A stretch of 64,000 nt of DNA, from contig NZ_CP122961.1 of the NCBI RefSeq assembly GCF_029854215.1, positions 3,100,001 through 3,164,000 on the forward strand. Reading direction: 5' to 3'. The position numbers were made by a program, and so were the translations under genes. The notes under the pieces were generated by a model that searched no databases, was not told where the DNA came from, and saw only the letters and a program-made list of their open reading frames with translations. The stretch is from Halomonas alkaliantarctica (GTDB lineage Bacteria > Pseudomonadota > Gammaproteobacteria > Pseudomonadales > Halomonadaceae). Below are positions 45,624-55,079 of the stretch, piece by piece (the stretch's first letter is position 1; the number at the start of each line of letters is the position of its first letter).

Positions 45624-45810
45624 ACCTATTACGCCTCATAACGCTGTTGTTGCCTGCCTATTGCTTACTTTGCAGCGCCGACAACCAAACGTCGAGTGAT
45701 TAACCGCAATATCGACGTGCTAACACATAAGTGTGACGATATAATGAACATTCAACTTTGCATGTTTAATACGCGAATAGCGATGCCGCTTACCCACAAA
45801 GGATGTTGGA

Positions 45811-46458
45811 ATGTCTCCCCCACCTGCCTGGCCCATCGGGTTTCAGACCATTTTAGTGCGTGCAGTGCTGTACGTACTGTTTATCGGTGCTATAGCCCAA
45901 GGTGCCTATTTAGAAGCGCTTTACCTCCCCTCAGTACGCTTTACTGAACTGGGCTTTACCGAATTCACCCAAACGCTAGTGCTCGCCACCTGCTGCGCCA
46001 TGCTGATTTATATTCGCCAGGTACTTAAAGTCTGGCCTACCGTTACACTGCTGCTGCTGGCGTTTGTGGCAGCCTCTTTAGTGCGTGAACAGGATCACTC
46101 TTTAGATAACTATGTGGCTGAGAACACCTGGAAGGTGTTGGTTGCGCTGATTATTTTTCCATCACTCTTTTGGGTGGTGAAGCAGCGCCAACGCTTTATT
46201 GAGGAGTTTGCTCATTACAGCAACACCTTTGCCTTTGGTTTGTTTACGGCTGGTGTGCTGACCACTTATATATTCTCGCGCTTATATGGGCGTCAGGAAT
46301 TTTGGCTCGCCGTACTCGAAGACAATTTCACGCGTGAATTTAAAGATGCCGCGGAGGAAGTCATTGAGCTGCTCGGATATAGCTTAATTTTGATCGCCAC
46401 CTTAGAGTTACTGCTTCTGGCTCGACGCATTTATAAAGCCAAGCAGCTATCCACTTAA
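45811..46458 (+). CDS. membrane protein of unknown function
   Basis: A 215-residue protein with about five to six hydrophobic segments (roughly 14-34, 47-65, 72-90, 108-126, 142-160 and 193-208). I recognise no family. The segment RLYGRQEFWLAVLEDNFTREFKDAAEEVIELLGY before the last helix looks conserved in character, with an acidic helix next to the membrane. AAGGA lies upstream of the ATG. It is a single gene between sdaA (divergent) and rpoD (convergent), ending in a shared terminator. Confidence 0.75.
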   Translation: MSPPPAWPIGFQTILVRAVLYVLFIGAIAQGAYLEALYLPSVRFTELGFTEFTQTLVLATCCAMLIYIRQVLKVWPTVTLLLLAFVAASLVREQDHSLDNYVAENTWKVLVALIIFPSLFWVVKQRQRFIEEFAHYSNTFAFGLFTAGVLTTYIFSRLYGRQEFWLAVLEDNFTREFKDAAEEVIELLGYSLILIATLELLLLARRIYKAKQLST

Positions 46459-46481
46459 GCGCAGCAACAATTTCCTTCAAC

Positions 46482-46516
46482 AAAAAGCCCGCCGTTCTGA
46501 GAACGACGGGCTTTTT
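46482..46516. terminator. bidirectional terminator between the membrane-protein gene and rpoD
   Basis: AAAAAGCCCG (46482-46491) pairs with CGGGCTTTTT (46507-46516), with an inner GTTC/GAAC stem. The flanking A and T runs allow termination on both strands. It lies 24 bases after the membrane-protein stop and 40 bases past the rpoD stop. Confidence 0.9.
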
Positions 46517-46555
46517 ACTTTCTATCTACCATCTACTAATCACTAATGACGGTGT

Positions 46556-48406
46556 TCACTCGTCAAGAAACGAACGCAGCGGCTCGGAGCGGCTGGGGTG
46601 ACGCAGCTTACGCAGCGCTTTGGCTTCTATCTGACGAATTCGCTCGCGGGTTACGTCAAACTGTTTGCCCACCTCTTCCAGCGTATGGTCGGTGTTCATA
46701 TCAATACCGAAACGCATGCGCAACACTTTCGCTTCGCGGGCGGTCAAACCGCCCAATACGTTACGCGTGGCTTCGATAAGACCTTCACCCGTGGCCATAT
46801 CGATCGGCAGCAACATAGTGCCATCTTCGATAAAGTCGCCCAGATGTGAATCATCATCGTCACCAATCGGCGTCTCCATGGAGATCGGCTCTTTGGCAAT
46901 TTTGAGCACCTTGCGTACTTTATCTTCCGGCATTTCCAAGCGTTCGCCGAGCTCCTCCGGCGTTGGCTCACGGCCCATTTCCTGCAACATCTGGCGCGAT
47001 ACGCGATTGAGCTTGTTGATCGTCTCAATCATGTGCACCGGGATACGGATGGTGCGCGCCTGATCGGCAATCGAGCGGGTAATTGCCTGACGAATCCACC
47101 AGGTGGCATAGGTAGAGAACTTATAGCCACGGCGGTATTCGAACTTATCGACTGCTTTCATCAAGCCGATGTTGCCTTCCTGGATGAGATCCAAGAACTG
47201 CAAACCACGGTTGGTGTATTTCTTGGCGATCGAGATCACCAAGCGCAGGTTAGCCTCAACCATCTCTTTTTTGGCACGGCGCGCTTTCGCCTCGCCAATC
47301 GAGAGCTTGCGATTCACCTCTTTAAGGTCGGCAACCGAGAGCTGCACCATATCCTCTTCGAAGGCGATCTTGCGCTGGGCGCGGGCAATATCGGCGCGCA
47401 GCGGCTCAAGGCGGTCGGCGTACTTGCTCTGCGCTGCCTGGAAATCATCCAGCCAGGTTTTGCGCGACTCGTTGCCAGGAAACGACTTGATAAACGTCTT
47501 ACGCGGCACCTTGGCTTTTTTCACGCACAGCTGCATGACCGCTTTCTCTTGGGCACGCACTTGCTCAACGCTGATACGCACCTGACCGACCAAGCGCTCA
47601 AAGTGCTTTGGCACCAGCTTGATGGGCGAGAAAAGCACTGCCAAGCGCGCCTGCTCACTTTTGAGCTCAGCACTACCGCGACCATGCTTAGCAAATGCCG
47701 CTTCGACTAAGGCGTTCTGCTCGCGAATCTGCTCGAAACGCGCACGCGCCTCTTCGGGATCCGGGCCGCCCTCGCTGGCCGTGGAGTCTTCGTCCTCATC
47801 GTCGCCGTCGCCTTCCACGTCGTCGTCAATTTCGGCTTCAGGCTCCGGCTCGGGCACTTCTGCTTCGGCAACGCCGGGAATGCCCTCATCGGGATCGATA
47901 AAACCAGAAAACAGATCCGAAAGACGCCCCGGCGCTTCTTCATCCTGGGTGGCGTCATAGGCGTCAAGAATAGACGCGACGGCTCCCGGCAAATAGGCCA
48001 GAGACGACATCACTTCTCGGGTGCCCTCTTCGATCCGTTTGGCGATTTCAATTTCGCCTTCTCGGGTCAGAAGCTCAACCGTGCCCATTTCACGCATGTA
48101 CATGCGCACGGGGTCAGTGGTGCGGCCTACATCGCTTTCCACGGCGGCAAGGGCCGCTACGGCCTCTTCCGCAGCGGACTCGTCCGTGGATTGATCCGAC
48201 ATCATCAAAGTGTCTTCATCTGGCGCTTCTTCAGCGACACTTATACCCATGTCGTTGATCATGCCAATGATGTCTTCCACTTGATCCGGGTCGGCGATAT
48301 CCTCGGGTAGATGGTCGTTGACCTCGGCATAGGTCAGGTAGCCCTGTTCCTTGCCTCGAGCGATCAACTCCTTCAGACGCGACTGCTGCTGCGCATTTCC
48401 AGCCAT
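46556..48406 (-). CDS. rpoD: RNA polymerase primary sigma factor (sigma-70)
   Basis: A 616-residue primary sigma factor. Region 1.1 is at the N-terminus and region 1.2 follows ([21 protein letters not shown]). There is a large acidic non-conserved insert (about 170-240). Regions 2.1-2.4 include [41 protein letters not shown]; region 3 follows, and region 4.2 is [22 protein letters not shown]. Length matches the gammaproteobacterial RpoD. It is last in the rpsU-dnaG-rpoD block; a 226-base gap after dnaG may hold an additional promoter. Confidence 0.98.
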   Translation of the reverse strand: MAGNAQQQSRLKELIARGKEQGYLTYAEVNDHLPEDIADPDQVEDIIGMINDMGISVAEEAPDEDTLMMSDQSTDESAAEEAVAALAAVESDVGRTTDPVRMYMREMGTVELLTREGEIEIAKRIEEGTREVMSSLAYLPGAVASILDAYDATQDEEAPGRLSDLFSGFIDPDEGIPGVAEAEVPEPEPEAEIDDDVEGDGDDEDEDSTASEGGPDPEEARARFEQIREQNALVEAAFAKHGRGSAELKSEQARLAVLFSPIKLVPKHFERLVGQVRISVEQVRAQEKAVMQLCVKKAKVPRKTFIKSFPGNESRKTWLDDFQAAQSKYADRLEPLRADIARAQRKIAFEEDMVQLSVADLKEVNRKLSIGEAKARRAKKEMVEANLRLVISIAKKYTNRGLQFLDLIQEGNIGLMKAVDKFEYRRGYKFSTYATWWIRQAITRSIADQARTIRIPVHMIETINKLNRVSRQMLQEMGREPTPEELGERLEMPEDKVRKVLKIAKEPISMETPIGDDDDSHLGDFIEDGTMLLPIDMATGEGLIEATRNVLGGLTAREAKVLRMRFGIDMNTDHTLEEVGKQFDVTRERIRQIEAKALRKLRHPSRSEPLRSFLDE

Positions 48407-48632
48407 AGAAACCCTATCTCGACGAAGAAGAATGAAACACCTGGAGCGCTGAATCGATTAAACTCAACAAGCCGTACAGTATAGCGTAAAAAGCAGGAAA
48501 TTTTCCAGCTCGACGTATTTGCGCGGTAATTCAGGTGTGTTAGTTTGTTCGGTTAGGCCAGCGCTTGGTGGCTGAACCTATATTTGGTGCTGAAACGCTA
48601 GGAATTCAACCCCCATCGCCCAAGACACCGCC

Positions 48633-50486
48633 TCATTGACGCTGTGCAAGCTCCATTACCAGGCTTGCCAAACGCTGGCGCTGCTCCTTATCTAACTTTT
48701 GCCCGGCGCGCTCCTGCGCCAGCAACGCCATGTACTCCTCTTGAGGAGAACGCTGACGCTGAACGTACTGCAAGTGCTCCACCAAACCTTTCAGCTCTGC
48801 TTCCCGATCTGCCTTGGGAATCAGCAGCTCGCGCTTAGCAAAGACCGCCAATGCCTGCCCCTGCTGACTGCCTTGAAAATGCGCCAACACTACTTGCGGG
48901 CTGCGGTAGCGCCCCGCCTTTAGCAATGCGATCAGCTCTCTGCATAGCGGTGCGTCATCATCTTCCGGCAGCCACTCCAAATGATCCGGGAGCGAAGTCA
49001 CCAAATTGGGTTCATGCAGCAACAGCTGCACGATACGCCCAACCGGGGAGAGCGCCTGGGAACGTGAGCGCGATGAGTGGGCTGGCGCTGCCAATACCGC
49101 ACCGTGCATCTCTGATGATGCCGAATCGGGCTCCTCCTGCTCCACCTGCCTCTGCGAAGCATGGCGCTGCGACGCTTGGGCACGCTTTTCGAGCAGTACT
49201 TTCAACTGCTCTTGCGCCAGCCCGCTACGCTGCGCCAATGACTCCAGCAGTAGCGATTTGAGCATGCCTTCGGGCACTTTGTTCAATGCTTCAAGCACCT
49301 GACTGGCAAATCGCTCGCGCCCTTCCACTGTATTTAAGTCGCGTCCCTGGGAAGCTTGCTCAAACAGAAACTCCGACAGCGGCATGGCGCAGGTCACACG
49401 ATCCTGAAATGCCTCGGCACCTTCACGGCGCACCAGGGTGTCCGGGTCATCGCCTTCAGGCAGAAACAGAAAGCGCGCTTCGCGTCCATCAATCATTTGC
49501 GGCAGTGCGGTTTCCAGCGCCCGGCTAGCCGCCTGTCTTCCCGCACGGTCACCGTCGAAACAGAACACTACGCGACTCACCAATCGAAACAGGCGGGTCA
49601 AATGGTCTTCCGTGGTCGCAGTACCCAGCGTCGCCACGGCGTTATGAATACCGTATTGCGCCAGCGCCACCACATCCATATAGCCTTCGACCATGACCAG
49701 TTGCTCAAGCTTGTTCGAGGCTTGGCGCGCCTCATACAAGCCGTAAAGCTCACGACCTTTATGGAACACGGGCGTTTCCGGTGAGTTGAGGTATTTGGGC
49801 TGATCATCGCCCATCACTCGACCACCGAAAGCGATGGTACGCCCACGCAAATCGCGAATCGGGAACATTACCCGATCACGAAAGCGGTCGTAGGTACGCC
49901 CGGTATCTTCACGATGAATCAGCAGGCCGTACTCCACCTGTACCGGCTCACCGACACCTCGCTCGCTGAGGTGCTGTTTGAGCGCCTCCCAACCCGCCGG
50001 AGCATAGCCGATGCCATAGGTCTTGATTACATCATCCGAAAGTCCACGACCCGAAAGATAGCGCTGGGCGGACTGGCCCTCCTGCATTTTTAATCGCTCG
50101 CGATAAAAACTCGCGGCGAGTTCTAGCAGGTTAACGCCCTCTTTGCGCTTCTTTTCGCGCTGCTGGGCACGCGGGTCATCGACGCCTTCACGCGGCACTT
50201 CAATACCCAGGCGCCCGGCCAGTTGCTCTACCGCCTCAGGAAACGGTAGCTTGTCGTACTCCATCAAGAAGCGTAGTGCATTACCATTAGCTCCGCAGCC
50301 AAAGCAGTGATAAAACTGCTTATCAGCACTGACGGTAAACGATGGAGTTTTCTCTTGATGGAAGGGACATAGCCCCGAGTAGTTGCGGCCAGCCTTTTTA
50401 AGCTGCACACGCTCACCAACCACCTCGACCACGTCAACGCGGCCTAACAGGTCATCAATGAAACGCTGTGGAATTTGGCCTGCCAT
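48633..50486 (-). CDS. dnaG: DNA primase
   Basis: A 617-residue primase. The CHC2-type zinc finger has Cys40, His43, Cys61 and Cys64. The TOPRIM polymerase core includes MVEGYMDVVALAQYGIHNAVATLGTA and FCFDGDRAGRQAASRALE. The C-terminal DnaB-interaction domain follows a low-complexity linker. It makes RNA primers for replication. The gene lies between rpsU and rpoD in the conserved macromolecular-synthesis order. Confidence 0.98.
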   Translation of the reverse strand: MAGQIPQRFIDDLLGRVDVVEVVGERVQLKKAGRNYSGLCPFHQEKTPSFTVSADKQFYHCFGCGANGNALRFLMEYDKLPFPEAVEQLAGRLGIEVPREGVDDPRAQQREKKRKEGVNLLELAASFYRERLKMQEGQSAQRYLSGRGLSDDVIKTYGIGYAPAGWEALKQHLSERGVGEPVQVEYGLLIHREDTGRTYDRFRDRVMFPIRDLRGRTIAFGGRVMGDDQPKYLNSPETPVFHKGRELYGLYEARQASNKLEQLVMVEGYMDVVALAQYGIHNAVATLGTATTEDHLTRLFRLVSRVVFCFDGDRAGRQAASRALETALPQMIDGREARFLFLPEGDDPDTLVRREGAEAFQDRVTCAMPLSEFLFEQASQGRDLNTVEGRERFASQVLEALNKVPEGMLKSLLLESLAQRSGLAQEQLKVLLEKRAQASQRHASQRQVEQEEPDSASSEMHGAVLAAPAHSSRSRSQALSPVGRIVQLLLHEPNLVTSLPDHLEWLPEDDDAPLCRELIALLKAGRYRSPQVVLAHFQGSQQGQALAVFAKRELLIPKADREAELKGLVEHLQYVQRQRSPQEEYMALLAQERAGQKLDKEQRQRLASLVMELAQRQ

Positions 50487-50791
50487 GAACTACGGGCATC
50501 CTCGCGCAAAGCGCTAACTTTCGAGACTGTTTCTAAAAGCCTGCTTCTAAAGCTCTGTTTTCAAAAACTAGTTTTAAAACCAATTTTTAAAACCAGCTTT
50601 AAAACACTGCCTAAGGTCATCAGACCCATTACCAGATCAGATCATCATAAACAGCGAGGGTATTGAACGTCAGCTTTGAAAAACGACGGCTTTAAAAACA
50701 ACAGTCAAAAACAAACGGCCACCTAAGTGGCGGCCGCTTGGCATCCCTCTTGAGACGACCAGCTAACTGCTCCGGCCCCCTCGGGTACGGA
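50487..50791 (-). other. rpsU-dnaG intergenic leader with degenerate repeats
   Basis: About 300 bases without a gene. On the minus strand, roughly 50522-50611 is a run of related units of the form (A/C)-TAGTTTTTGAAA, TTGGTTTTAAAA and AGGCTTTTAGAA, a degenerate tandem repeat of about 13-17 bases. The rpsU-proximal part holds a terminator-like hairpin. In E. coli this interval holds a partial terminator that lowers dnaG expression. The repeats themselves are unexplained. Confidence 0.45.
50715..50735 (-). terminator. hairpin downstream of rpsU
   Basis: GCCAC (50718-50722) and GTGGC (50727-50731) form a short stem. On the minus strand it is followed by GTTTGTTTTTG. It lies about 60 bases after the rpsU stop and could act as the attenuating terminator that separates abundant rpsU from scarce dnaG mRNA. 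Confidence 0.5.
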
Positions 50792-51007
50792 TCAATAGAG
50801 CCGTTCGAAACGCTTTTGCTCACGCTGCACTTTCTTAGCGTGGCGTTTTACGGCAGCTGCCGCTTTGCGTTTACGCTCAGCAGTCGGCTTCTCATAGTGC
50901 TCGCGGCGGCGTACTTCAGAAAGAACACCGGCTTTTTCGCAAGAACGCTTGAAGCGACGCAGGGCGACGTCAAACGGCTCGTTATCACGTACTTTTACAG
51001 AAGGCAT
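50792..51007 (-). CDS. rpsU: 30S ribosomal protein S21
   Basis: A 71-residue basic protein. It begins [26 protein letters not shown] and ends in a Lys/Arg-rich tail, the standard S21 sequence and length. It supports initiation on the small subunit. It is the first gene of the rpsU-dnaG-rpoD block and is divergent from tsaD, the conserved gammaproteobacterial arrangement. Confidence 0.98.
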   Translation of the reverse strand: MPSVKVRDNEPFDVALRRFKRSCEKAGVLSEVRRREHYEKPTAERKRKAAAAVKRHAKKVQREQKRFERLY

Positions 51008-51232
51008 TAAGCACTCACCTACCTTAAGGAGTCTTGAGTTCGGATAGTACGTACACTGCGATGCTACGATTTAAAACACGGTGTACGACCCAGTTTTACA
51101 GCGGACAGTAGTTTAGTCGCCGATGACCATCTTTGCAAATGCTTACGCTGACCTAAAGCGACAATGCTAGACTAGTGCTCTTCTGTTTTTCACCTTTACA
51201 TCTTTTTGAACAGCCTTTGAGAGTCCTTTTTT

Positions 51233-52288
51233 ATGCGAGTTCTGGGCATTGAAACATCCTGCGACGAAACAGGTGTCGCGATTTACGACACCTCGTTAAC
51301 CGGCGGCCAGGGGCTGCTGGCCGATGCGCTGTATAGCCAAATCGCCATGCATGCAGAATTTGGCGGCGTAGTGCCCGAACTCGCCTCTCGTGATCACACC
51401 CGCAAACTGCTGCCGCTGATTGAGCAGGTGCTCAGTGACGCCAGGCTGACGCGCCACGACCTGGATGGCATCACCTATACCGCCGGCCCCGGCTTGGTCG
51501 GCGCATTAATGGTGGGTGCCAGTACGGCCCATGGAATGGCCCGCGCCTTGAACATACCAGTGCTCGGCGTACACCATATGGAAGGCCATTTATTGGCACC
51601 GATGTTGGAAGACGAGCCACCCGAGTTCCCTTTCGTGGCGCTGCTGGTCTCCGGCGGCCATACCCAGCTCGTCGAAGTTCAGGGACTGGGGCGTTATCAA
51701 CTGCTCGGCGAATCGGTGGATGACGCCGCCGGCGAAGCATTTGATAAAGCTGCCAAGATGCTCGGACTGGCCTATCCAGGTGGCCCTCAGGTCGCCAAGT
51801 TAGCGGAACAGGGTGACCCCAAACGCTTTCGCTTTCCGCGCCCCATGACCGACCGACCGGGACTCGACTTCAGTTTTTCGGGCTTAAAAACCCATACCAT
51901 GACGGCTATCCGCCAGTTGGAAGCAGCCCGCGAACTCGACGCTCAGGCCCGCACCGACGTTGCCCGCGCTTTTGAAGAGGCCGTTGTCGATACGCTGGTG
52001 ATTAAGTGCCGTCGAGCGCTGGATCAAACTGGTTTGAAGCGCTTAGTGGTGGCGGGAGGAGTGAGCGCCAATCATCGCCTGCGCGAACGACTGCACGCTG
52101 AGTGTGAAAAACGTCAGGCCCGCGCCTACTATCCGCGCGGGCGGTTCTGTACGGACAATGGCGCCATGATTGCCTATGTAGGCGCTCAACGCCTGGCGGC
52201 GGGCGAGTACGACACGCCGGGGATGATGCAGGCGACGCCCCGCTGGCCGCTGGATCAACTGGCGCCTCCAGAAACCTCTAACAGCTAG
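51233..52288 (+). CDS. tsaD: tRNA threonylcarbamoyladenosine synthase subunit TsaD
   Basis: A 351-residue ASKHA-fold protein. It starts [19 protein letters not shown]. Metal ligands His115 and His119 lie in [29 protein letters not shown] and [13 protein letters not shown] follow. It installs the N6-threonylcarbamoyl group at A37 of ANN-decoding tRNAs with TsaB and TsaE. Length is normal. It is divergent from rpsU. Confidence 0.97.
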   Translation: MRVLGIETSCDETGVAIYDTSLTGGQGLLADALYSQIAMHAEFGGVVPELASRDHTRKLLPLIEQVLSDARLTRHDLDGITYTAGPGLVGALMVGASTAHGMARALNIPVLGVHHMEGHLLAPMLEDEPPEFPFVALLVSGGHTQLVEVQGLGRYQLLGESVDDAAGEAFDKAAKMLGLAYPGGPQVAKLAEQGDPKRFRFPRPMTDRPGLDFSFSGLKTHTMTAIRQLEAARELDAQARTDVARAFEEAVVDTLVIKCRRALDQTGLKRLVVAGGVSANHRLRERLHAECEKRQARAYYPRGRFCTDNGAMIAYVGAQRLAAGEYDTPGMMQATPRWPLDQLAPPETSNS

Positions 52289-52312
52289 CAGCACTCTTGA
52301 CCTAGTTACGTT

Positions 52313-52885
52313 TTAGGAGCCACGAAACGGCGGCTCTTCACCGCGTCGCAGGCGGCGAATATTAAGCCCGTGGCGGGCCAACACCAGCAGGCTGAACCCT
52401 CCCACCACCATGACGTACTCCGGCGCTAACCAGCCACAGGCAATCGGTGCCACGAGTGCGCTCACTAGCGAGGCCAGCGCCGCCGTTTTGAGTCGCCACG
52501 CTAGCAGCGTCCATATCGCAGCACTCAGTAGCGCCACCTGCGGCACCAATACCAACAGGACGCCGAACGAGCTGGCGACCGCCTTACCACCACGAAAGCC
52601 ATGCCACAGTGGAAAGCTGTGACCTAGTAACACTGCCAACCCCACCAGGCCCTGCAGCCAGACCGGGGAGCTCATCAGCTTTGCGCCAAGAACAGCGGGC
52701 ATGGCTTTTAAGGCGTCTAAGAGGAGTGTCGCTGCGGCTATGCGGGGGCCATAAAGGCGTAGTACGTTGGAAAAGCCTGGATTAAATGAGCCGTGTAGTC
52801 GGGGGTCGCCCACGCCAGCCAGGCGGCAAACGCTTATCGCTGCCAGCCAACTGCCGCTTAAATAACCCACCACTATCCATACCAT
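52313..52885 (-). CDS. plsY: glycerol-3-phosphate acyltransferase
   Basis: A 190-residue inner-membrane protein with about five helices. PlsY motifs are recognisable though divergent: GYLSGSWLAAISVCRLAG, DPRLHGSFNPGFSNVLRLYG and GHSFPLWHGFRGGKAVASSFGVLL. It acylates glycerol-3-phosphate with acyl-phosphate, the first step of phospholipid synthesis. It is convergent with tsaD and divergent from folB, a common local order. Confidence 0.93.
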   Translation of the reverse strand: MVWIVVGYLSGSWLAAISVCRLAGVGDPRLHGSFNPGFSNVLRLYGPRIAAATLLLDALKAMPAVLGAKLMSSPVWLQGLVGLAVLLGHSFPLWHGFRGGKAVASSFGVLLVLVPQVALLSAAIWTLLAWRLKTAALASLVSALVAPIACGWLAPEYVMVVGGFSLLVLARHGLNIRRLRRGEEPPFRGS

Positions 52886-52988
52886 GGCGCCCTGCTCGCT
52901 TTATGGACCGTCTCGATAACCCGGCATGCTGTCGTTTAACCCTATCCTAACGTACAATCGCCCGCTTGTTACCGTAGGGGGAAGCTGG

Positions 52989-53369
52989 ATGGATCGCATT
53001 TTGATTGAAGCGTTAAGCGTCGATACCGTGATTGGTGTCTACGACTGGGAGCGCTCGATTCAACAGTCGCTAAGCTTAGACTTGGTCCTGGCGACCGATA
53101 TTCGCTCGGCGGCGACCACCGACGATTTACGTCTCACCCTGGATTACGCCGCTATCTGCCAGCGCATTCAGCAGTTTGCCGATGTCCATCAGTTCGCCCT
53201 CGTAGAAACCTTCGCCGAACGCCTCGCGGAGTGTCTGCGTACGGAGTTTCCCATCACTTGGCTGCGCTTGACGGTACGTAAACCGGGCGCGGTTGCCAAC
53301 GCCGTTAGCGTCGGCCTAGAAATTACCCGCGGCAACCTGCCGGAGGCAACCCAGGAGCTCAGCGTATGA
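52989..53369 (+). CDS. folB: dihydroneopterin aldolase
   Basis: A 126-residue enzyme. The sequence begins MDRILIEALSVDTVIGVYDWER, then contains LTLDYAAICQRIQQFAD, LVETFAERLAECL and VRKPGAVANAVSVGLEI, the FolB blocks with the catalytic Tyr, Glu and Lys. ATG 52989 has GGGGGAAG upstream and matches the family start; an ATG at 52926 would add 21 residues without support. It acts in folate synthesis. Its stop overlaps the start of folK by four bases. Confidence 0.95.
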   Translation: MDRILIEALSVDTVIGVYDWERSIQQSLSLDLVLATDIRSAATTDDLRLTLDYAAICQRIQQFADVHQFALVETFAERLAECLRTEFPITWLRLTVRKPGAVANAVSVGLEITRGNLPEATQELSV

Positions 53370-53914
53370 ACCTGGTGACCGTTAGCTTAGGCAGCAATAT
53401 TCACCCTACTCGGCATATTCGCTGCTGCCTGGATGCGCTTACCGACACCTTCGGCCCCCTGCAGATATCTCGCGTGTTTGAAAGCGAACCGGTCGGCTTC
53501 GCCGACAGCCGCAATTTCTATAATTTGGTGGTGGCATTTCAAAGCGCCTGGACGCCCGGGGAACTTCAGGCGTGGGGTAAGCAACTGGAAATAGAGCATG
53601 GCCGCCTGCCCGACATTACCAAATTTAGTCCCCGCGCGCTGGATATCGACCTGCTCACCGTGGGTAGTCTCTGCGGCACTGTAGACGGCGTCGCCCTACC
53701 GCGAAGCGAAATCACCCATAACGCATTTGTGTTACAGCCGCTTGCTGAGCTGCTGCCTGAGCAGCGTCACCCCAGCTGCGGCAAGCCCTATGCCGCGCTA
53801 TGGAGCGCCTTTGAGCTTGGTAACCAACGCCTTTGGGCGGTGGATTTCAGCTGGCGCGGCCGCTGGATCTCCCAAGCGGATGAACAGCCCCTACTGGCGG
53901 CGGCACGCCGGTAA
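53366..53914 (+). CDS. folK: HPPK (2-amino-4-hydroxy-6-hydroxymethyldihydropteridine diphosphokinase)
   Basis: A 182-residue kinase. It contains VSLGSNIHPTRHIRCCLDAL, VFESEPVGFADSRNFYNLVVAF, the catalytic PRALDIDLLTVG and PRSEITHNAFVLQPLAELLP. It pyrophosphorylates the product of FolB in folate synthesis. Start ATG 53366 overlaps the folB stop (ATGA). The C-terminal 20 residues extend beyond the usual core. It is convergent with cca. Confidence 0.95.
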   Translation: MNLVTVSLGSNIHPTRHIRCCLDALTDTFGPLQISRVFESEPVGFADSRNFYNLVVAFQSAWTPGELQAWGKQLEIEHGRLPDITKFSPRALDIDLLTVGSLCGTVDGVALPRSEITHNAFVLQPLAELLPEQRHPSCGKPYAALWSAFELGNQRLWAVDFSWRGRWISQADEQPLLAAARR

Positions 53915-53915
53915 G

Positions 53916-55079
53916 TTACTTGGTTAGCGCCGCCTCCACGGCCTGCCCGCGGCGCTCTCGCAAGGCCTCGCCCAGCGCTGCTCCTTGATACCCCTCGGCT
54001 ATGAGTGCCTGGGGGCTAACCTCCCGGGCAGCCTGCCAGGCGCTTTCGAGCGGGCCAACTTGCTCTGGCGCCACCACCTTGACTAACGCCAGCTGCGCTT
54101 CGACCTGCTCTGGCTTACGCCAACCATCCAAACGCTCCAGCCAACGCAGCACGCTGGGGCCCTCTAATGCGTCGGCAAGCAGTGCATGGTTTGTTAGCGA
54201 ATGGTTTATTAAAGAATAGGTAAGTGCGGTATGGCGAGCTAATTGGGCAACGGCATTGGGCAGTTTGAGTCGTTCCGATAAAGCATCGCGCTGATCAGCG
54301 GTTAGCGGCGATACCAGCTGCGCATGGCGCCAGTGAGCTAATGAGAACATGTCGCTATCAGGCACCTGAGCCATCGCCGCCAAGCCCTTCACTAACGCTT
54401 CGCCCACCAATTCTGGCCACCACACGTTGAGCGCGTCGCAACTTTCAAGGGTGGTGAAATAGACCTCCGGGCTTGGCTCACCCAGCGCTTTTTCCGTTTC
54501 GACCCACACCCGCTCGGCAGCTAGGTGCTCAAGTTCGCCGCTGTGGCTCACCTGACGCATTAGCGTCAGGGTTTCAGGGGCAATGGTAAAGCCCAACGAT
54601 GCATAGCGGGCCAGAAAGCGCGCGGTACGCAGTACCCGCAGTGGGTCTTCGCTAAACGCCGAGGAAATATGCCGTAACACCCGCCGCTCGATATCACCTT
54701 GACCATTAAACGGGTCGGTTAATTCGCCCTCAGTGCTCTGCGCAATGGCGTTAATGGTTAAATCACGCCGCAGCAGATCCTCTTCCAGGCTGACATCGGG
54801 GCTGGCGTGTACTTCAAATCCGGCATAGCCGTGGCCAGACTTGCGTTCGGTGCGGGCCAGGGCGTACTCCTCGGCGCTCTCTGGATGCAGGAAGACCGGA
54901 AAGTCTCGCCCCACGGGCTTAAAGCCGCGCTTGCGCATGGCCTCCGGCGTAGCGCCCACCACGACCCAGTCATTGTCGTAAACCGGCCAGCCGAGTAACT
55001 CATCGCGCACGGCGCCGCCCACCCGATACACTTTTAAACCCGCTAAACGGGGATCACTGTTGGTCGCTTTCACTAGCAT
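53916..55079 (-). CDS. cca: CCA tRNA nucleotidyltransferase
   Basis: A 387-residue class II nucleotidyltransferase. It contains KVYRVGGAVRDELLGWPVYDNDWVVVGATPE with the catalytic acidic pair, RRDLTINAIAQ, DPFNGQGDIERRVLRHI and EDPLRVLRTARFLARY. It adds or repairs the 3' CCA of tRNAs. The C-terminus lacks a visible HD phosphohydrolase motif, unlike the E. coli enzyme, and there are 15 extra residues before the GGAVRD block. The ATG overlaps the apaH stop. Confidence 0.94.
   Translation of the reverse strand: MLVKATNSDPRLAGLKVYRVGGAVRDELLGWPVYDNDWVVVGATPEAMRKRGFKPVGRDFPVFLHPESAEEYALARTERKSGHGYAGFEVHASPDVSLEEDLLRRDLTINAIAQSTEGELTDPFNGQGDIERRVLRHISSAFSEDPLRVLRTARFLARYASLGFTIAPETLTLMRQVSHSGELEHLAAERVWVETEKALGEPSPEVYFTTLESCDALNVWWPELVGEALVKGLAAMAQVPDSDMFSLAHWRHAQLVSPLTADQRDALSERLKLPNAVAQLARHTALTYSLINHSLTNHALLADALEGPSVLRWLERLDGWRKPEQVEAQLALVKVVAPEQVGPLESAWQAAREVSPQALIAEGYQGAALGEALRERRGQAVEAALTK

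Noticed and set aside
46665..47710. Long plus-strand reading frames opposite rpoD
   Set aside because: They are antisense to a conserved essential gene, arise from its codon bias and show no domain or Shine-Dalgarno.
49006..49784. Overlapping plus-strand frames opposite dnaG
   Set aside because: They are shadows of the primase gene without start signals or domains.
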